This document shows, in pieces, positions 16,699 through 24,742 of a stretch of 64,000 nt of DNA; position 1 is the first letter of the stretch, and every line of letters starts with the position of its first letter. The position numbers and the translations under genes are program-made. The DNA is from UMGS1279 sp045536815 (GTDB taxonomy: Bacteria > Bacillota > Clostridia > Oscillospirales > Acutalibacteraceae). Below the pieces are notes generated by a model. The model saw nothing but the letters and a program-made list of their open reading frames with translations, was not told the DNA's origin and made no database searches. Location of the stretch: assembly GCA_045536815.1 (NCBI GenBank), contig JAZSOH010000021.1, forward strand, positions 1-64,000, written 5' to 3'.

Positions 16699-17268
16699 TT
16701 AAAGTACTTTGTCTATAATGCCGTATTCGAGGGCATCTTCGGCTGTGAGCCAATTATCTCGGTCCGTGTCGATATTGATTTGTTCAATTGATTTGCCGGT
16801 ATTGGCGGACAAAATATTATTTAAGCGTTGTTTTGTGCGTTTTATGTGTTGTGCGGCGATTATAATATCACTGGCTTGACCTTGAGTACCGCCTAAGGGC
16901 TGATGAATCATAATTTCACTATTGGGGAGGGCATATCTCTTACCCTTTGCACCTGCTGAAAGCAAGAATGCGCCCATGCTGGCAGCCATACCCATACAAA
17001 TAGTGCTAACGTCGCACTTGATGTACTGCATTGTATCGTAAATTGCCATTCCCGCAGTTACTGAACCACCGGGGCTGTTGATGTAAAAACTGATGTCTTT
17101 ATCAGGGTCTTGAGCCTCTAAATATAGTAACTGAGCAACTACGCTTGCTGCAGTTGCGGAATTGACCTCTTCAGTAAGAAGTATAATCCTATCATTTAGA
17201 AGCTTTGAATATAGGTCCATACCTCTTTCTCCATAACTGGTTTGTTCTATTACTTGTGGTAAATACAT
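16699..17268 (-). CDS. clpP: ClpP-type serine protease, accessory copy
   Basis: The start is ATG 17268 (AAAGGA nine bases upstream), giving 189 residues. The catalytic triad is complete: Ser97 in GMAASMG, His122 in MIHQPLGG, Asp171 in DTDRDNW. ClpP forms a barrel of two heptamers fed by an unfoldase, here most likely the ClpX-like protein encoded next. It lies in an accessory operon, not beside tig/clpX/lon as the housekeeping gene usually does, so the cell probably has another clpP elsewhere. Confidence 0.92.
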   Translation of the reverse strand: MYLPQVIEQTSYGERGMDLYSKLLNDRIILLTEEVNSATAASVVAQLLYLEAQDPDKDISFYINSPGGSVTAGMAIYDTMQYIKCDVSTICMGMAASMGAFLLSAGAKGKRYALPNSEIMIHQPLGGTQGQASDIIIAAQHIKRTKQRLNNILSANTGKSIEQINIDTDRDNWLTAEDALEYGIIDKVL

Positions 17269-17318
17269 AAAATCAAATCCTTTCAAAATTAAATATTGTA
17301 AATATAACTGTATTTCTT

Positions 17319-17951
17319 TCACTTGTCAGGCTTTTCGGATAAAATTTCTTTGTATACGTCTTTTCCATAATCACTAGCCCATTTGCTGCAAATTTCTATT
17401 CGCTTTTCGATAATAGGAAACATTGCGTGAGCTTTCGCATCGGCTACTTGTAATAACATTAGCTTTTGGAACTCTTCAAATGAGGCAAGCGTTAGATGTC
17501 TTCTTAGATGTTTGTAACTCAAACTGACTCTATCATCATGAAATTTGATATAATAAAGTAAACGCTCTTTTTCCTCGAACGAAATATTATAGTTGTGTTT
17601 TTCAATATACGGGATGATTTCGTTTCTTACAATTTCAAAACTTTTTTGCGGATGCCCATAATAATGTTTGTTGGTATCCGCATTATTTTTTCCATCACAT
17701 TGACAGTAGGGTTTGCCGATGTCATGGAAGAGCGCCGCTAAATAAGCCATGTCATCATTAATATTTTTGGGCAGATTAAGTACTGTTTGTACGCAGTGTT
17801 CCCATAAATCATAAGGATGATAAATGTTTTGTTGATCGTAACCGAACATAATTTCTACTGTGGGTAAATATTTCACAATGATTTCGCGCTCTTTGTTAAT
17901 CTCATCGAATGTTTTTGCTGTTTTTAACAAGTTTAATATATAGTTATACAT
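17319..17951 (-). CDS. HD-domain phosphohydrolase
   Basis: The 210-residue protein carries an HD metal site: HPYDLWEHCVQTV near residue 45, LFHDIGKP near 74, then HYYGHPQKS and FHDDR. This is close to the HD domain of bacterial CCA-adding enzymes and related nucleotide phosphohydrolases. No nucleotidyltransferase part is present. It precedes the accessory clpP gene by about 50 bases. Such stand-alone HD proteins hydrolyse nucleotides or 2',3'-cyclic phosphates; the substrate cannot be deduced. Confidence 0.8.
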   Translation of the reverse strand: MYNYILNLLKTAKTFDEINKEREIIVKYLPTVEIMFGYDQQNIYHPYDLWEHCVQTVLNLPKNINDDMAYLAALFHDIGKPYCQCDGKNNADTNKHYYGHPQKSFEIVRNEIIPYIEKHNYNISFEEKERLLYYIKFHDDRVSLSYKHLRRHLTLASFEEFQKLMLLQVADAKAHAMFPIIEKRIEICSKWASDYGKDVYKEILSEKPDK

Positions 17952-17984
17952 AACAATTTTCGCTTTCCAAAAATATAAAATTTT

Positions 17985-18332
17985 CTATTGATTTTTCAAA
18001 TTCTCATATTCTTTTATCTCTTCATCGGTGCATTGTGAAAGAATTTTTTCAAATAACGCAGTGTTTCTAGATTGGTTTTTCTGTATTAAGAGGTTAAAAG
18101 CATTTTCTCCTCCAATTCCGTGGCGCACCCTATATCTTGCACTTGGCACAGGTCGAAAAATAGGAGCCCCAATCGGGTAAGGAGAAAATATAGTGAAAAT
18201 GGCATCTTCGTATTTGTCAAAATACTTATAACCAAATTTACGAGTTATTTTAAATTTCAAAAAAATAGAACTTATGAATTTGTAATACGCACAAAGTATT
18301 AGCTTTGGTAAGCTTATAATAATTTTTTTCAT
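17985..18332 (-). CDS. Hypothetical small basic protein
   Basis: The 115-residue protein has AAAGGA nine bases before ATG 18332. The N-terminus (IIISLPKLILCAYYKFISSIF) is hydrophobic and could be a membrane-binding helix. A Pro/Arg-rich stretch (YPIGAPIFRPVPSARYRVR) follows, then a charged helix. I do not recognise it. It lies between the first operon gene and the HD gene. Confidence 0.5.
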   Translation of the reverse strand: MKKIIISLPKLILCAYYKFISSIFLKFKITRKFGYKYFDKYEDAIFTIFSPYPIGAPIFRPVPSARYRVRHGIGGENAFNLLIQKNQSRNTALFEKILSQCTDEEIKEYENLKNQ

Positions 18333-18411
18333 ACTAATTATCCTTTATATAGAATTTTGTTTTTTAGCCATCCCAATATAGGTTTGAGGTGGCACCTTTG
18401 TTTTTTTGACA

Positions 18412-18705
18412 TTAATGGGATGATGGCCACGACTCTTCTAAAGCATCCATTTCACTAATTGCGATTTGGAATACCTCTTGCAAATTTGCTCTTTTAGTCG
18501 ATTCTACGATAAGAAGATTTTGGAATTGTAGAGCAATTTCAAAAATATAATCAGAGTCAATCTTTTCAATTCTATATTTTAAAATTTCCAACATAAAATC
18601 AGCAACTATATTATGGATACTGTCTTTGACGATGTCGAATTGTTCTTGTTCCAACTCGTATAGTTCCTCTGCACCATAAAATTTTTTAAATAATTTGTTT
18701 TTCAT
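18412..18705 (-). CDS. Hypothetical small acidic helical protein
   Basis: The 97-residue product is the first gene of the accessory ClpXP operon, with GAAAGGAAG before its ATG. It is predicted all-helical and acidic, without Cys or membrane segments. Being small and first in an operon with its own ClpXP, it could be an adaptor or substrate, but that is only a position-based guess. Confidence 0.5.
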   Translation of the reverse strand: MKNKLFKKFYGAEELYELEQEQFDIVKDSIHNIVADFMLEILKYRIEKIDSDYIFEIALQFQNLLIVESTKRANLQEVFQIAISEMDALEESWPSSH

Positions 18706-18849
18706 AATTTTCTTCCTTTCAAAGTTGAGTTGTTTTTGAAATTATACAAAGGGGATAGCTGTAATAGTTTTCGAATAGATTAATGATTTAGTTTATATTC
18801 ATTCAAATATTAATGTTTCTCATAGTGATTGCCTCGATTTTGTTTCGTT

Positions 18850-18864
18850 GGGTATAGTATACCC
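18850..18864. promoter_or_regulatory. Perfect palindrome in the divergent promoter region
   Basis: GGGTATAGTATACCC (7-bp arms, one central base) lies between the divergent 18705 and 18951 operons. It could be an operator for the HTH-like protein encoded at 19567-20412. Confidence 0.5.
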
Positions 18865-18904
18865 GATCACTTTCATAGACTTCACAAATTGGAGAAGCCG
18901 GCTA

Positions 18905-18932
18905 TTGAAAATTTTGATTTTTATGATATAAT
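18905..18932 (+). promoter_or_regulatory. Sigma-A promoter for the 18951-20412 operon
   Basis: TTGAAA (18905-18910), 16-base spacer, TATAAT (18927-18932). Confidence 0.65.
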
Positions 18933-18950
18933 AATATTGAGGTGAGATAA

Positions 18951-19574
18951 GTGAAAACAGAAAAAACAAATGAAGAAAGAATATTTGATTCTATTCAGGA
19001 ATTAAAAGATAGCTTATTTGGAATGAAACTATCTTATGTAAGATATTGCTACTCAAAATCAGAAAGCGGCTTATATTGGGATAACCAAAAGAGTGAAAGG
19101 TTCATTCAAGAATTACTTAATTGTTCTAAAGAGAGCAAATGCTATGATGAAACCTTTGATGACCTTATAATTACCGTATTTGAATTGTCGTTAAAGTTTA
19201 TTTTGCATGCTAGTAATTTTGATGAACAGCGCTTTGTTAATATTAGAAAGATTATTAAAACTACTGAGAAATTCAATATAAGTGATAAGAGCGTTTTTGA
19301 AATAATGGTTGATACTCAAAAGAAGTATTTTGACCTTGTATTTTTGAGGAAGTGCGATGATTTTTCCAAAAAAATTGCATCGGTAGAATTTGATAAATTC
19401 TACCGATGCTGTAAACATGGTATTGAATTATTCATTGATAATAAAAAATTGAATACAATCCTTAATGATGATCTGACCATGCAAATGGTTTCAAGAATAA
19501 ATAGGTTAGCTAATATTACTGCAATGGAAGTGCGCCGCAATGCGGAGGTAAATGGAGTTTTCGACTATGAATAA
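18951..19574 (+). CDS. Hypothetical helical protein, first of a two-gene operon
   Basis: The 207-residue protein starts at GTG 18951 with GAGGTGAG upstream. It is predicted almost all helical, with no Cys motif or membrane segment. It is not recognised. Its last codons overlap the start of the next gene by 8 bases. The pair is divergent from the accessory ClpXP operon across a region with a palindrome, so it may regulate that operon or be its counterpart. Confidence 0.6.
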   Translation: MKTEKTNEERIFDSIQELKDSLFGMKLSYVRYCYSKSESGLYWDNQKSERFIQELLNCSKESKCYDETFDDLIITVFELSLKFILHASNFDEQRFVNIRKIIKTTEKFNISDKSVFEIMVDTQKKYFDLVFLRKCDDFSKKIASVEFDKFYRCCKHGIELFIDNKKLNTILNDDLTMQMVSRINRLANITAMEVRRNAEVNGVFDYE

Positions 19575-20412
19575 AAGAGACGCATTTGCTTATAATGAGA
19601 GGTTCACTAAAAGTATAAGAACAATGGTATTTGATAATAATGATGACCATGTAAAATTATCGGAATCATTTAGAGATATGATAGAAGAACACAGAGTACG
19701 TCCAAAAGGTCCCGTGCGACTTCTTGGAAAAGATGGTACTTGGTTAAGTAAAGAACTTGATAAATGGAAGAATAAAATTACGAATAATACTTTCAATGGG
19801 ACATTACAGAATCTTGAGGTTTTTTGCGAAATTACGAAGTCTAGTCCAAATAATATTCTTCTTGATAAAGAAGAACTTATTGAAAGTGGCGGTTTAGAGG
19901 TTGTTTTCCTTTCTAAAAAAACAATTATTGAGATTGCTAAACAACTATTCTTAAACCCATCATTGCTTGAATATGATTTGATTCTCCCTGTTAAATCAAG
20001 ACCGGAACGGTTGTTTACGTTATTTATTAAATTTTACCGTTCAAAAGATAAAAAGGACATTCTAGCAATGTTTATGTCAAGTGAATACAATGTAGGAGAT
20101 GGTATCGTAACTACCTCTTACGAAAATATTGATAGCCGAATTATTAATATTACTTCTCCTAACATTTCTGCAATTTCCATAGAAAATGCAATAGAATTGG
20201 CAGAAAAAGAGTATAGGGATTCTTGCGCTTCGTTAAGAGCAGACATTTCTTATTATATGGAACCAATAAATGATTTGACTACAAAAAAAGATGATGATTT
20301 ATTGTTTTCGCTAATAATAGAAGAATCTGAAAACGAGGAAGAATCTGAAAACGAGGAAGATATTAAACTTGGAATAGATGGCATGATAAATGCAGCATCA
20401 AATACAAGATAA
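19567..20412 (+). CDS. HTH-like protein of unknown function
   Basis: ATG 19567 has GGAG nine bases upstream and is preferred over ATG 19552, giving 281 residues. Residues about 45-95 (WLSKELDKWKNKI, LQNLEVFCEITKSSPNNILL) look like a Cro/C1-type helix-turn-helix with its last helix. The rest is mixed alpha/beta and unrecognised (PERLFTLFIKFYRS, IINITSPNISAIS). The C-terminus has a short acidic tandem repeat (ESENEE twice). It may be a ligand-sensing regulator. Confidence 0.6.
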   Translation: MNKRDAFAYNERFTKSIRTMVFDNNDDHVKLSESFRDMIEEHRVRPKGPVRLLGKDGTWLSKELDKWKNKITNNTFNGTLQNLEVFCEITKSSPNNILLDKEELIESGGLEVVFLSKKTIIEIAKQLFLNPSLLEYDLILPVKSRPERLFTLFIKFYRSKDKKDILAMFMSSEYNVGDGIVTTSYENIDSRIINITSPNISAISIENAIELAEKEYRDSCASLRADISYYMEPINDLTTKKDDDLLFSLIIEESENEEESENEEDIKLGIDGMINAASNTR

Positions 20413-20419
20413 AGACAAA

Positions 20420-20447
20420 ATGACCACCGATTTAATTCGGTGGTCAT
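20420..20447 (+). terminator. Terminator of the 18951-20412 operon
   Basis: A perfect 11-bp stem (20420-20430 with 20437-20447) lies eight bases after the stop codon. The remaining 280 bases up to the TnpV gene contain no gene or recognisable element. Confidence 0.8.
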
Positions 20448-20727
20448 TAAATTTAGAAAGGAATTATTGTGATCTATACTTCTAAAATTATAGCATCGTT
20501 GATTAAAACTTATTAATTTTAGTGTAACTGGGTTTATATATGTATAGAGTGAACATGCAATTTTTCGTTTAGTTTTAGCTAAAAGGAGTTCTTATCTATG
20601 TTTTGAATTTTATGATAAGCCTATCATCTTAATGTTTTTCCATTGTTAGTACTCCTAATATGAGCAGCGAAGTTCACAAAAGGTTTGCTATAAAAAGTGG
20701 CGTAGATTTCTCTCTACCGCCTTTAGT

Positions 20728-21096
20728 TTAAGAGTATATCAGTTCATTATATATGATTTCGGTGGCGCGGTGGCGGATGTTGTTCATGCTGCAGACCCAT
20801 TCGAGTTGGTTTTGTGCTTTTAGTTGTTCGGTGATACCTTCGGCGGTTTTATATTGTGAGATAAGTGTATCAAACATTTCTTCTGCATGTTTGTTGATTT
20901 CTGCGAGGTGGGAGTAGAGGGTGCCGTTTATCATTAGTTTAGTGTGTAGCAGTTTCTTGTGTTCGCGGATGTAGGTGAGATAGCGTTCGCCCCAGATACC
21001 TATGTTTATTTCGGGGAGTTTTAGGCAAGGGATGTAGTAATCGCCGTCGCGTTCGTACCATAGTCCATTGTTTTCGTCGTAGATATATTGTTCCAT
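20728..21096 (-). CDS. TnpV-family transposon-associated protein
   Basis: The 122-residue protein (YIYDENNGLWYERDGDYYIP ... AEGITEQLKAQNQLEWV) matches the TnpV family found in Clostridial conjugative transposons. Its function is unproven. A DUF6809 gene lies upstream in the same direction, as in the second, decayed pair at 36873-37572. Confidence 0.8.
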   Translation of the reverse strand: MEQYIYDENNGLWYERDGDYYIPCLKLPEINIGIWGERYLTYIREHKKLLHTKLMINGTLYSHLAEINKHAEEMFDTLISQYKTAEGITEQLKAQNQLEWVCSMNNIRHRATEIIYNELIYS

Positions 21097-21197
21097 AATT
21101 TGTCCTCCTTTAGCAAAAATGACTTTTCAATAGATTTATGCCCCTAAAATTATGACATTTCAATAGGAAATGGGGCGCAAAACAATGACATTTCAAA

Positions 21198-21500
21198 TTA
21201 GTGTTCCTTTAATAAGTCTTGAAAGGGCGCATCGTCGTTTATAAATGTGTCATAGGTGAAGTTAGCGCCGAGGCGGAAGCCCATAATAAAACTATCCAAA
21301 TTTGATTCGCCATTGACTACGCCCCAAGCGTTGCAAAAGTCGAGGAATTTCTTTTTGCTTTCGCCCGAGAGGTGCTCGGTCAGAAAGTCCTCGTTTAGCA
21401 TTAACACCTCCATTTGTTTTTGCACCGTTTTGTTCTCTTTGGTGCTACGTGCCTGTGGGTCGAGATTGCCGTAATAAAATTCTTCTATAAAATTTGCCAT
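21198..21500 (-). CDS. DUF6809 family protein
   Basis: The start is ATG 21500, preceded by AAAGGAGG. The 100-residue protein (MANFIEEFYYGNLDPQARS ... FLDFCNAWGVVNGES) belongs to a small family typically encoded beside TnpV in mobile DNA of gut Clostridia. Function unknown. This copy is intact, unlike the one at 37253-37572. Confidence 0.75.
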   Translation of the reverse strand: MANFIEEFYYGNLDPQARSTKENKTVQKQMEVLMLNEDFLTEHLSGESKKKFLDFCNAWGVVNGESNLDSFIMGFRLGANFTYDTFINDDAPFQDLLKEH

Positions 21501-21547
21501 AAAATTACCTCCTTTGCCTTTATTGTAAAGGAAGGTAAAATAAAACA

Positions 21548-21578
21548 CCAATATGCCGATTTCAAATCGGCATATTGG
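21548..21578. terminator. Bidirectional terminator
   Basis: A perfect 13-bp stem (21548-21560 with 21566-21578) with T-rich sequence on both sides, placed just after the stop of the AbiH-like gene. Confidence 0.75.
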
Positions 21579-21587
21579 CGTTTCTTT

Positions 21588-22658
21588 TTATTTGGCTGCA
21601 AGCACTTTCTCTACTGCCATATCAAAAACCTCGTTGTGTTGTTTCATCAAATCAATCTCAAAAATGTTTTTGTGAATGGCGATATGAATCCTATCTCTTA
21701 TTTTTTCGATATTAATAGAACTATTTGCGCAATATTCATCAAACAGATCTATTATAGAATCTTCCTTGTCGAATTTTTCATATGGTGTAAGGGCCTTGTA
21801 ATCTTTATCGTAAGAAAATATCACTAAATGACGACCTGAACTTGCACTCAACCAAGCAATGAGCTTGGCCCACCACTTCTTGTCGGTTTTTCCCAATGAC
21901 ATTCCATACACACAAACAATGGTACTGTTATTAATTAAACTCATTGCCTTAGCATCATTATTTGTTTTTAAATTTTGATTCATTGTAGGCTTGACAAACC
22001 TTTTAACAAAACGGGGATCGGATGCCAACTCTTTGTTTTTAATTTGAGAAATATCATTAACACCAATAATTGGATACGTAGAAAAATCACCATGAACATG
22101 CACGATGTTTCCTATTTTGTCATCGCGATGAAAGTTAGAATATTTGTTATCACTAATCACGTTTTTGGGAACATATTTCAAACATTTTTTAAGAACGTTA
22201 GTATAATTGAAATTGATAAAATTATGCACAAAATCACCTGTGCTATTTCCTTTATACAAGTTATTCAATGATTCAAAATCACCTAAAGAAAAAGTCTCTG
22301 TTGTAACATATCCAAAAAGAGCCGTACACATTACATTTTCAATTTCTTTTTTGTTTTCTTCAAATGCCAAAAGATTTTCTTGGTCCTTAAGATAAGAAAT
22401 AAACTCTTCTTCAAAATCCTTAACTTGACTAAGTAAAGTGCCCTTCGTTTTTGTTGTAAATTTCTCGGTATAGTCACCCAACGCACTTTCGAAATCAGCC
22501 CATGTTTCGTGATCCTCTCCTATGTTCTCCGCAAGCTGACGAATTTCAGGAGCCTTATCGATAGATTTAACTTGGTAGATTGGAAAAAAGTCCTTAAATT
22601 TAGAATTCATTCCGACTCCAATGTCGAATCCGTTACCAATTAAAAAAGTGATATTCAC
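21588..22658 (-). CDS. AbiH-like phage abortive-infection protein
   Basis: The start is GTG 22658 with AGGGGG seven bases upstream, giving 356 residues. The N-terminus NITFLIGNGFDIGVGMNSKFKDF, the block NFINFNYTNVL, HVHGD, and the late VYGMSLGKTDKKWW are hallmarks of the AbiH family. AbiH was described as an abortive-infection gene in Lactococcus; the biochemistry is not settled, though the IGNGFD motif suggests a nucleotide-binding fold. It stands alone with its own terminator. A sense of function rests on family resemblance only. Confidence 0.82.
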   Translation of the reverse strand: MNITFLIGNGFDIGVGMNSKFKDFFPIYQVKSIDKAPEIRQLAENIGEDHETWADFESALGDYTEKFTTKTKGTLLSQVKDFEEEFISYLKDQENLLAFEENKKEIENVMCTALFGYVTTETFSLGDFESLNNLYKGNSTGDFVHNFINFNYTNVLKKCLKYVPKNVISDNKYSNFHRDDKIGNIVHVHGDFSTYPIIGVNDISQIKNKELASDPRFVKRFVKPTMNQNLKTNNDAKAMSLINNSTIVCVYGMSLGKTDKKWWAKLIAWLSASSGRHLVIFSYDKDYKALTPYEKFDKEDSIIDLFDEYCANSSINIEKIRDRIHIAIHKNIFEIDLMKQHNEVFDMAVEKVLAAK

Positions 22659-22796
22659 AGCCGTACCCCCTGTGGCAAAATATGTATTCTTTTGTAATAT
22701 TATAGCATATAATGTTACCATATTCAACGACATTTACTGACATTTTAAAGTGACAAAATCCTGTCGCCTTAACCCGGGCTCAAACTAACGACAATG

Positions 22797-23065
22797 CAAA
22801 ACCCCCCAATTACATTTCTGTAATCGGGGAGTCATTTTAGATATAGAGCTTTACTTTAATATCTTTCCATTTATGCACACGTTGTTTTGTGGATTTAGAA
22901 TATTTATATTCCTTAGCATCCTTTTCGGTGAGCGTAAATTTTGCGAAGTTAAAGTAAGCCGAGAATTTAGACTGAAGGTCGCAAGGTTCTCGGGACCCAT
23001 CAAAATCTTTGATTTTGCTAATGGGTGAGGTTCTTACTTGCCAGACTTTATAGCAGCCTGTATTA
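22797..23065 (-). repeat. ppdK-tail repeat, copy 4 (long form with insertion)
   Basis: On the minus strand this encodes VIQAAIKSGK-stop (stop at 23034-23036), then an extra segment of about 70 bases with an internal hairpin (around 22991-23027), then about 130 bases shared with copy 5, including an open frame ending HKWKDIKVKLYI, then a terminator (about 22802-22834). The side facing higher coordinates has lost the conserved edge. No minus-strand gene abuts it, which suggests later rearrangement. Confidence 0.7.
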
Positions 23066-23139
23066 CCATTCACGAAACACACCAATCAATTGCATATTAA
23101 GATACAGTAAATTTCAAGGAGTTTTCACTTTCTATTTAT

Positions 23140-23160
23140 CACATTATATGTTATAATGTG
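23140..23160 (+). promoter_or_regulatory. Palindrome overlapping the -10 box of the HD gene
   Basis: CACATTATA (23140-23148) and TATAATGTG (23152-23160) form a 9-bp inverted repeat, and TATAAT at 23152-23157 is the likely -10 box. This suggests a repressor site. Confidence 0.5.
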
Positions 23161-23178
23161 CATTAAGGAGTGAGTTTG

Positions 23179-23607
23179 ATGATATACACTGAAAACACAA
23201 AGAAAGCATTAAAGTTGTGCTTTGAGGCTCATAAAAACCAAACTGATAAAAGCGGTATGCCATATGTGTTCCATCCTTTTCATTTGGCAGAACAAATGAA
23301 AACTGAGGAAACGACCATAGTAGCGTTACTACACGACGTAGTTGAAGATACAAATTACACTCTTGAAGATTTGATTGCGATGGGATTTAGTAAAGAAGTA
23401 ACCGATGCTATCGCCCTGATGACTCACGATGGTGATACCGAATATATGGACTATGTTCGGGCTATAAAAGATAACCCCATTGCAAAAGCAGTAAAACTTG
23501 CAGACCTAAATCACAACTCCGACCTGTCCCGCTTGGATGTGGTAGATGACAAAGCTTTAAAGAGAAGAGAAAAATATCTTAAGGCTATTGAGTTGTTAGA
23601 AAACTAA
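23179..23607 (+). CDS. HD-domain RelA/SpoT-like (p)ppGpp hydrolase-type protein
   Basis: The 142-residue protein starts at ATG 23179 (AAGGAG eight bases upstream). It contains the SpoT/MESH1-type HD pattern: a Tyr-x3-HPF block (YVFHPFHLAEQM), ALLHDVVEDT near residue 55, and KLADLNHN near 110. There is no synthetase domain. MESH1-like enzymes hydrolyse ppGpp; related small alarmone hydrolases also act as antitoxins to toxic synthetases, but no toxic synthetase is adjacent here. Confidence 0.8.
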   Translation: MIYTENTKKALKLCFEAHKNQTDKSGMPYVFHPFHLAEQMKTEETTIVALLHDVVEDTNYTLEDLIAMGFSKEVTDAIALMTHDGDTEYMDYVRAIKDNPIAKAVKLADLNHNSDLSRLDVVDDKALKRREKYLKAIELLEN

Positions 23608-23620
23608 ATAGATATAGTAA

Positions 23621-23648
23621 ATCCCTCTGCCGATACAGGCGGAGGGAT
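23621..23648 (+). terminator. Terminator of the HD hydrolase gene
   Basis: An 11-bp stem with one mismatch (23621-23631 with 23638-23648), followed by TTTTTG. Confidence 0.8.
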
Positions 23649-23724
23649 TTTTGTGTGGTGTCAAAACTTATAATTTTTGACACTCTTTTTCGGTGCCCGT
23701 AAAATCAGGCTTTGTGCGGTGTCA

Positions 23725-24309
23725 TTAGTCGGTGTCAAAAGTAGTGCGCCTTTTCGCACGTATAATCGTGCTTTTACTGATACCTGTCATAGACTCAACC
23801 TGCTTATAGGTCTTACCTTGACTCAGCAGTTCCAACGCAAGATTGATTTGGTCCCGATGATACTTTTTAGGACGACCTTCTTTATAATTAGGGTCGTGCG
23901 CTCGGGCATATTCTCGTCCTGCTTGGCATCTGCTGTTAATCATTTCTTTTTCAAATTGAGCAAAGGCTAACATTACATTCAAGAGCAGAGTGCCTACAGG
24001 CGTATGCTCTATGATACCCATATTTAAAATATTCAGACTTATGTTTTTATCATATAGTTCCTGCGCAAGCATAGCACCTTCTACAACAGTTCGGGCAAAT
24101 CGGTAAAGCTTACAAACTATAAGCGTATCACCAGACTTTAATCGTTTGATCAGTGCTTCAAACCGTGGACATTCATAAACCTTTCCTCCCGTATAGTTCT
24201 CTTCGATAACCTCATCAGCACCCACTGCCAAAACCAAATCGCGTTGTTCCTTAATAGAATAATTGTCCTTTTGGCTTTTACTGGACACACGGATATAACC
24301 ATATTTCAT
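23725..24309 (-). CDS. Serine recombinase (resolvase/invertase family)
   Basis: The start is ATG 24309 with AAAGGA upstream, giving 194 residues. The N-terminal catalytic domain begins KYGYIRVSSKSQ with the nucleophilic Ser in VSS, followed by YRFARTVVEG and FAQFEKEMI; the C-terminus has a resolvase-type HTH (QVESMTGISKSTIIRAKR). Short members of this family act as resolvases or invertases rather than large integrases. It is the only recombinase in the window. Whether it acts on the ppdK-tail repeats is unknown; their dyad looks more like a tyrosine-recombinase core. Confidence 0.9.
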   Translation of the reverse strand: MKYGYIRVSSKSQKDNYSIKEQRDLVLAVGADEVIEENYTGGKVYECPRFEALIKRLKSGDTLIVCKLYRFARTVVEGAMLAQELYDKNISLNILNMGIIEHTPVGTLLLNVMLAFAQFEKEMINSRCQAGREYARAHDPNYKEGRPKKYHRDQINLALELLSQGKTYKQVESMTGISKSTIIRAKRRTTFDTD

Positions 24310-24469
24310 TTCATCAAATCCTTTCTTTCCGTATGTATGCGCCCACCGCATTGGAGTCTGCGGTGAGCTTAAGGAAAAATGAAAGGATGTGTATATACTC
24401 CACTATCCACCGTTAATATAGGATATAAAGTGTAGAATATATAAATAATATAATTTGTTTTACTCACCG

Positions 24470-24499
24470 TTGACAATCATATTACAAATGTAGTATAAT
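24470..24499 (+). promoter_or_regulatory. Sigma-A promoter of the TIR operon
   Basis: TTGACA (24470-24475), 18-base spacer, TATAAT (24494-24499), about 35 bases before the RHH gene. TACAA/TTGTA motifs around the -10 box may be its autoregulatory site. Confidence 0.75.
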
Positions 24500-24534
24500 A
24501 CAACTTGTAGTTTTATATCAAAAGGAGAAGTATT

Positions 24535-24726
24535 ATGTCGAACGAAAAACTCATTATTTCTTCAAAAAAATATAGGGGTGATTCTACCGTTATTTCCATT
24601 CGTCTTCCTGATGAACTTGTAAAGGAACTAGATAAGATTGCTGAAGAAACTGGAAGAACTAGAAACGAAGTTATTCAGAAATGTCTTGCATTTGCGGTTG
24701 ACAATTTGGAAATAAAAGAATACTGA
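24535..24726 (+). CDS. Ribbon-helix-helix (CopG-like) regulator
   Basis: The 63-residue protein has an RHH core: TVISIRLPDELVKELDKIAEETGRTRNEVIQKCL. AAAAGGAG precedes the ATG. RHH proteins of this size dimerise and repress their own promoters. It is the first gene of the TIR operon, 16 bases before the first TIR gene, so it probably controls the whole locus. Confidence 0.85.
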   Translation: MSNEKLIISSKKYRGDSTVISIRLPDELVKELDKIAEETGRTRNEVIQKCLAFAVDNLEIKEY

Positions 24727-24742
24727 TTGAGGAGATATATCG

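Noticed and set aside
22837..23085. 82-residue frame as a real gene
   Set aside because: It runs through a ppdK-tail repeat and its insertion, has no ribosome site, and only the part shared with copy 5 is conserved.
23725..24309. Serine recombinase as the enzyme that moves the ppdK-tail cassettes
   Set aside because: It is a short resolvase/invertase type without the large integrase C-terminus, and it lies in only one segment; nothing links it to the repeats.
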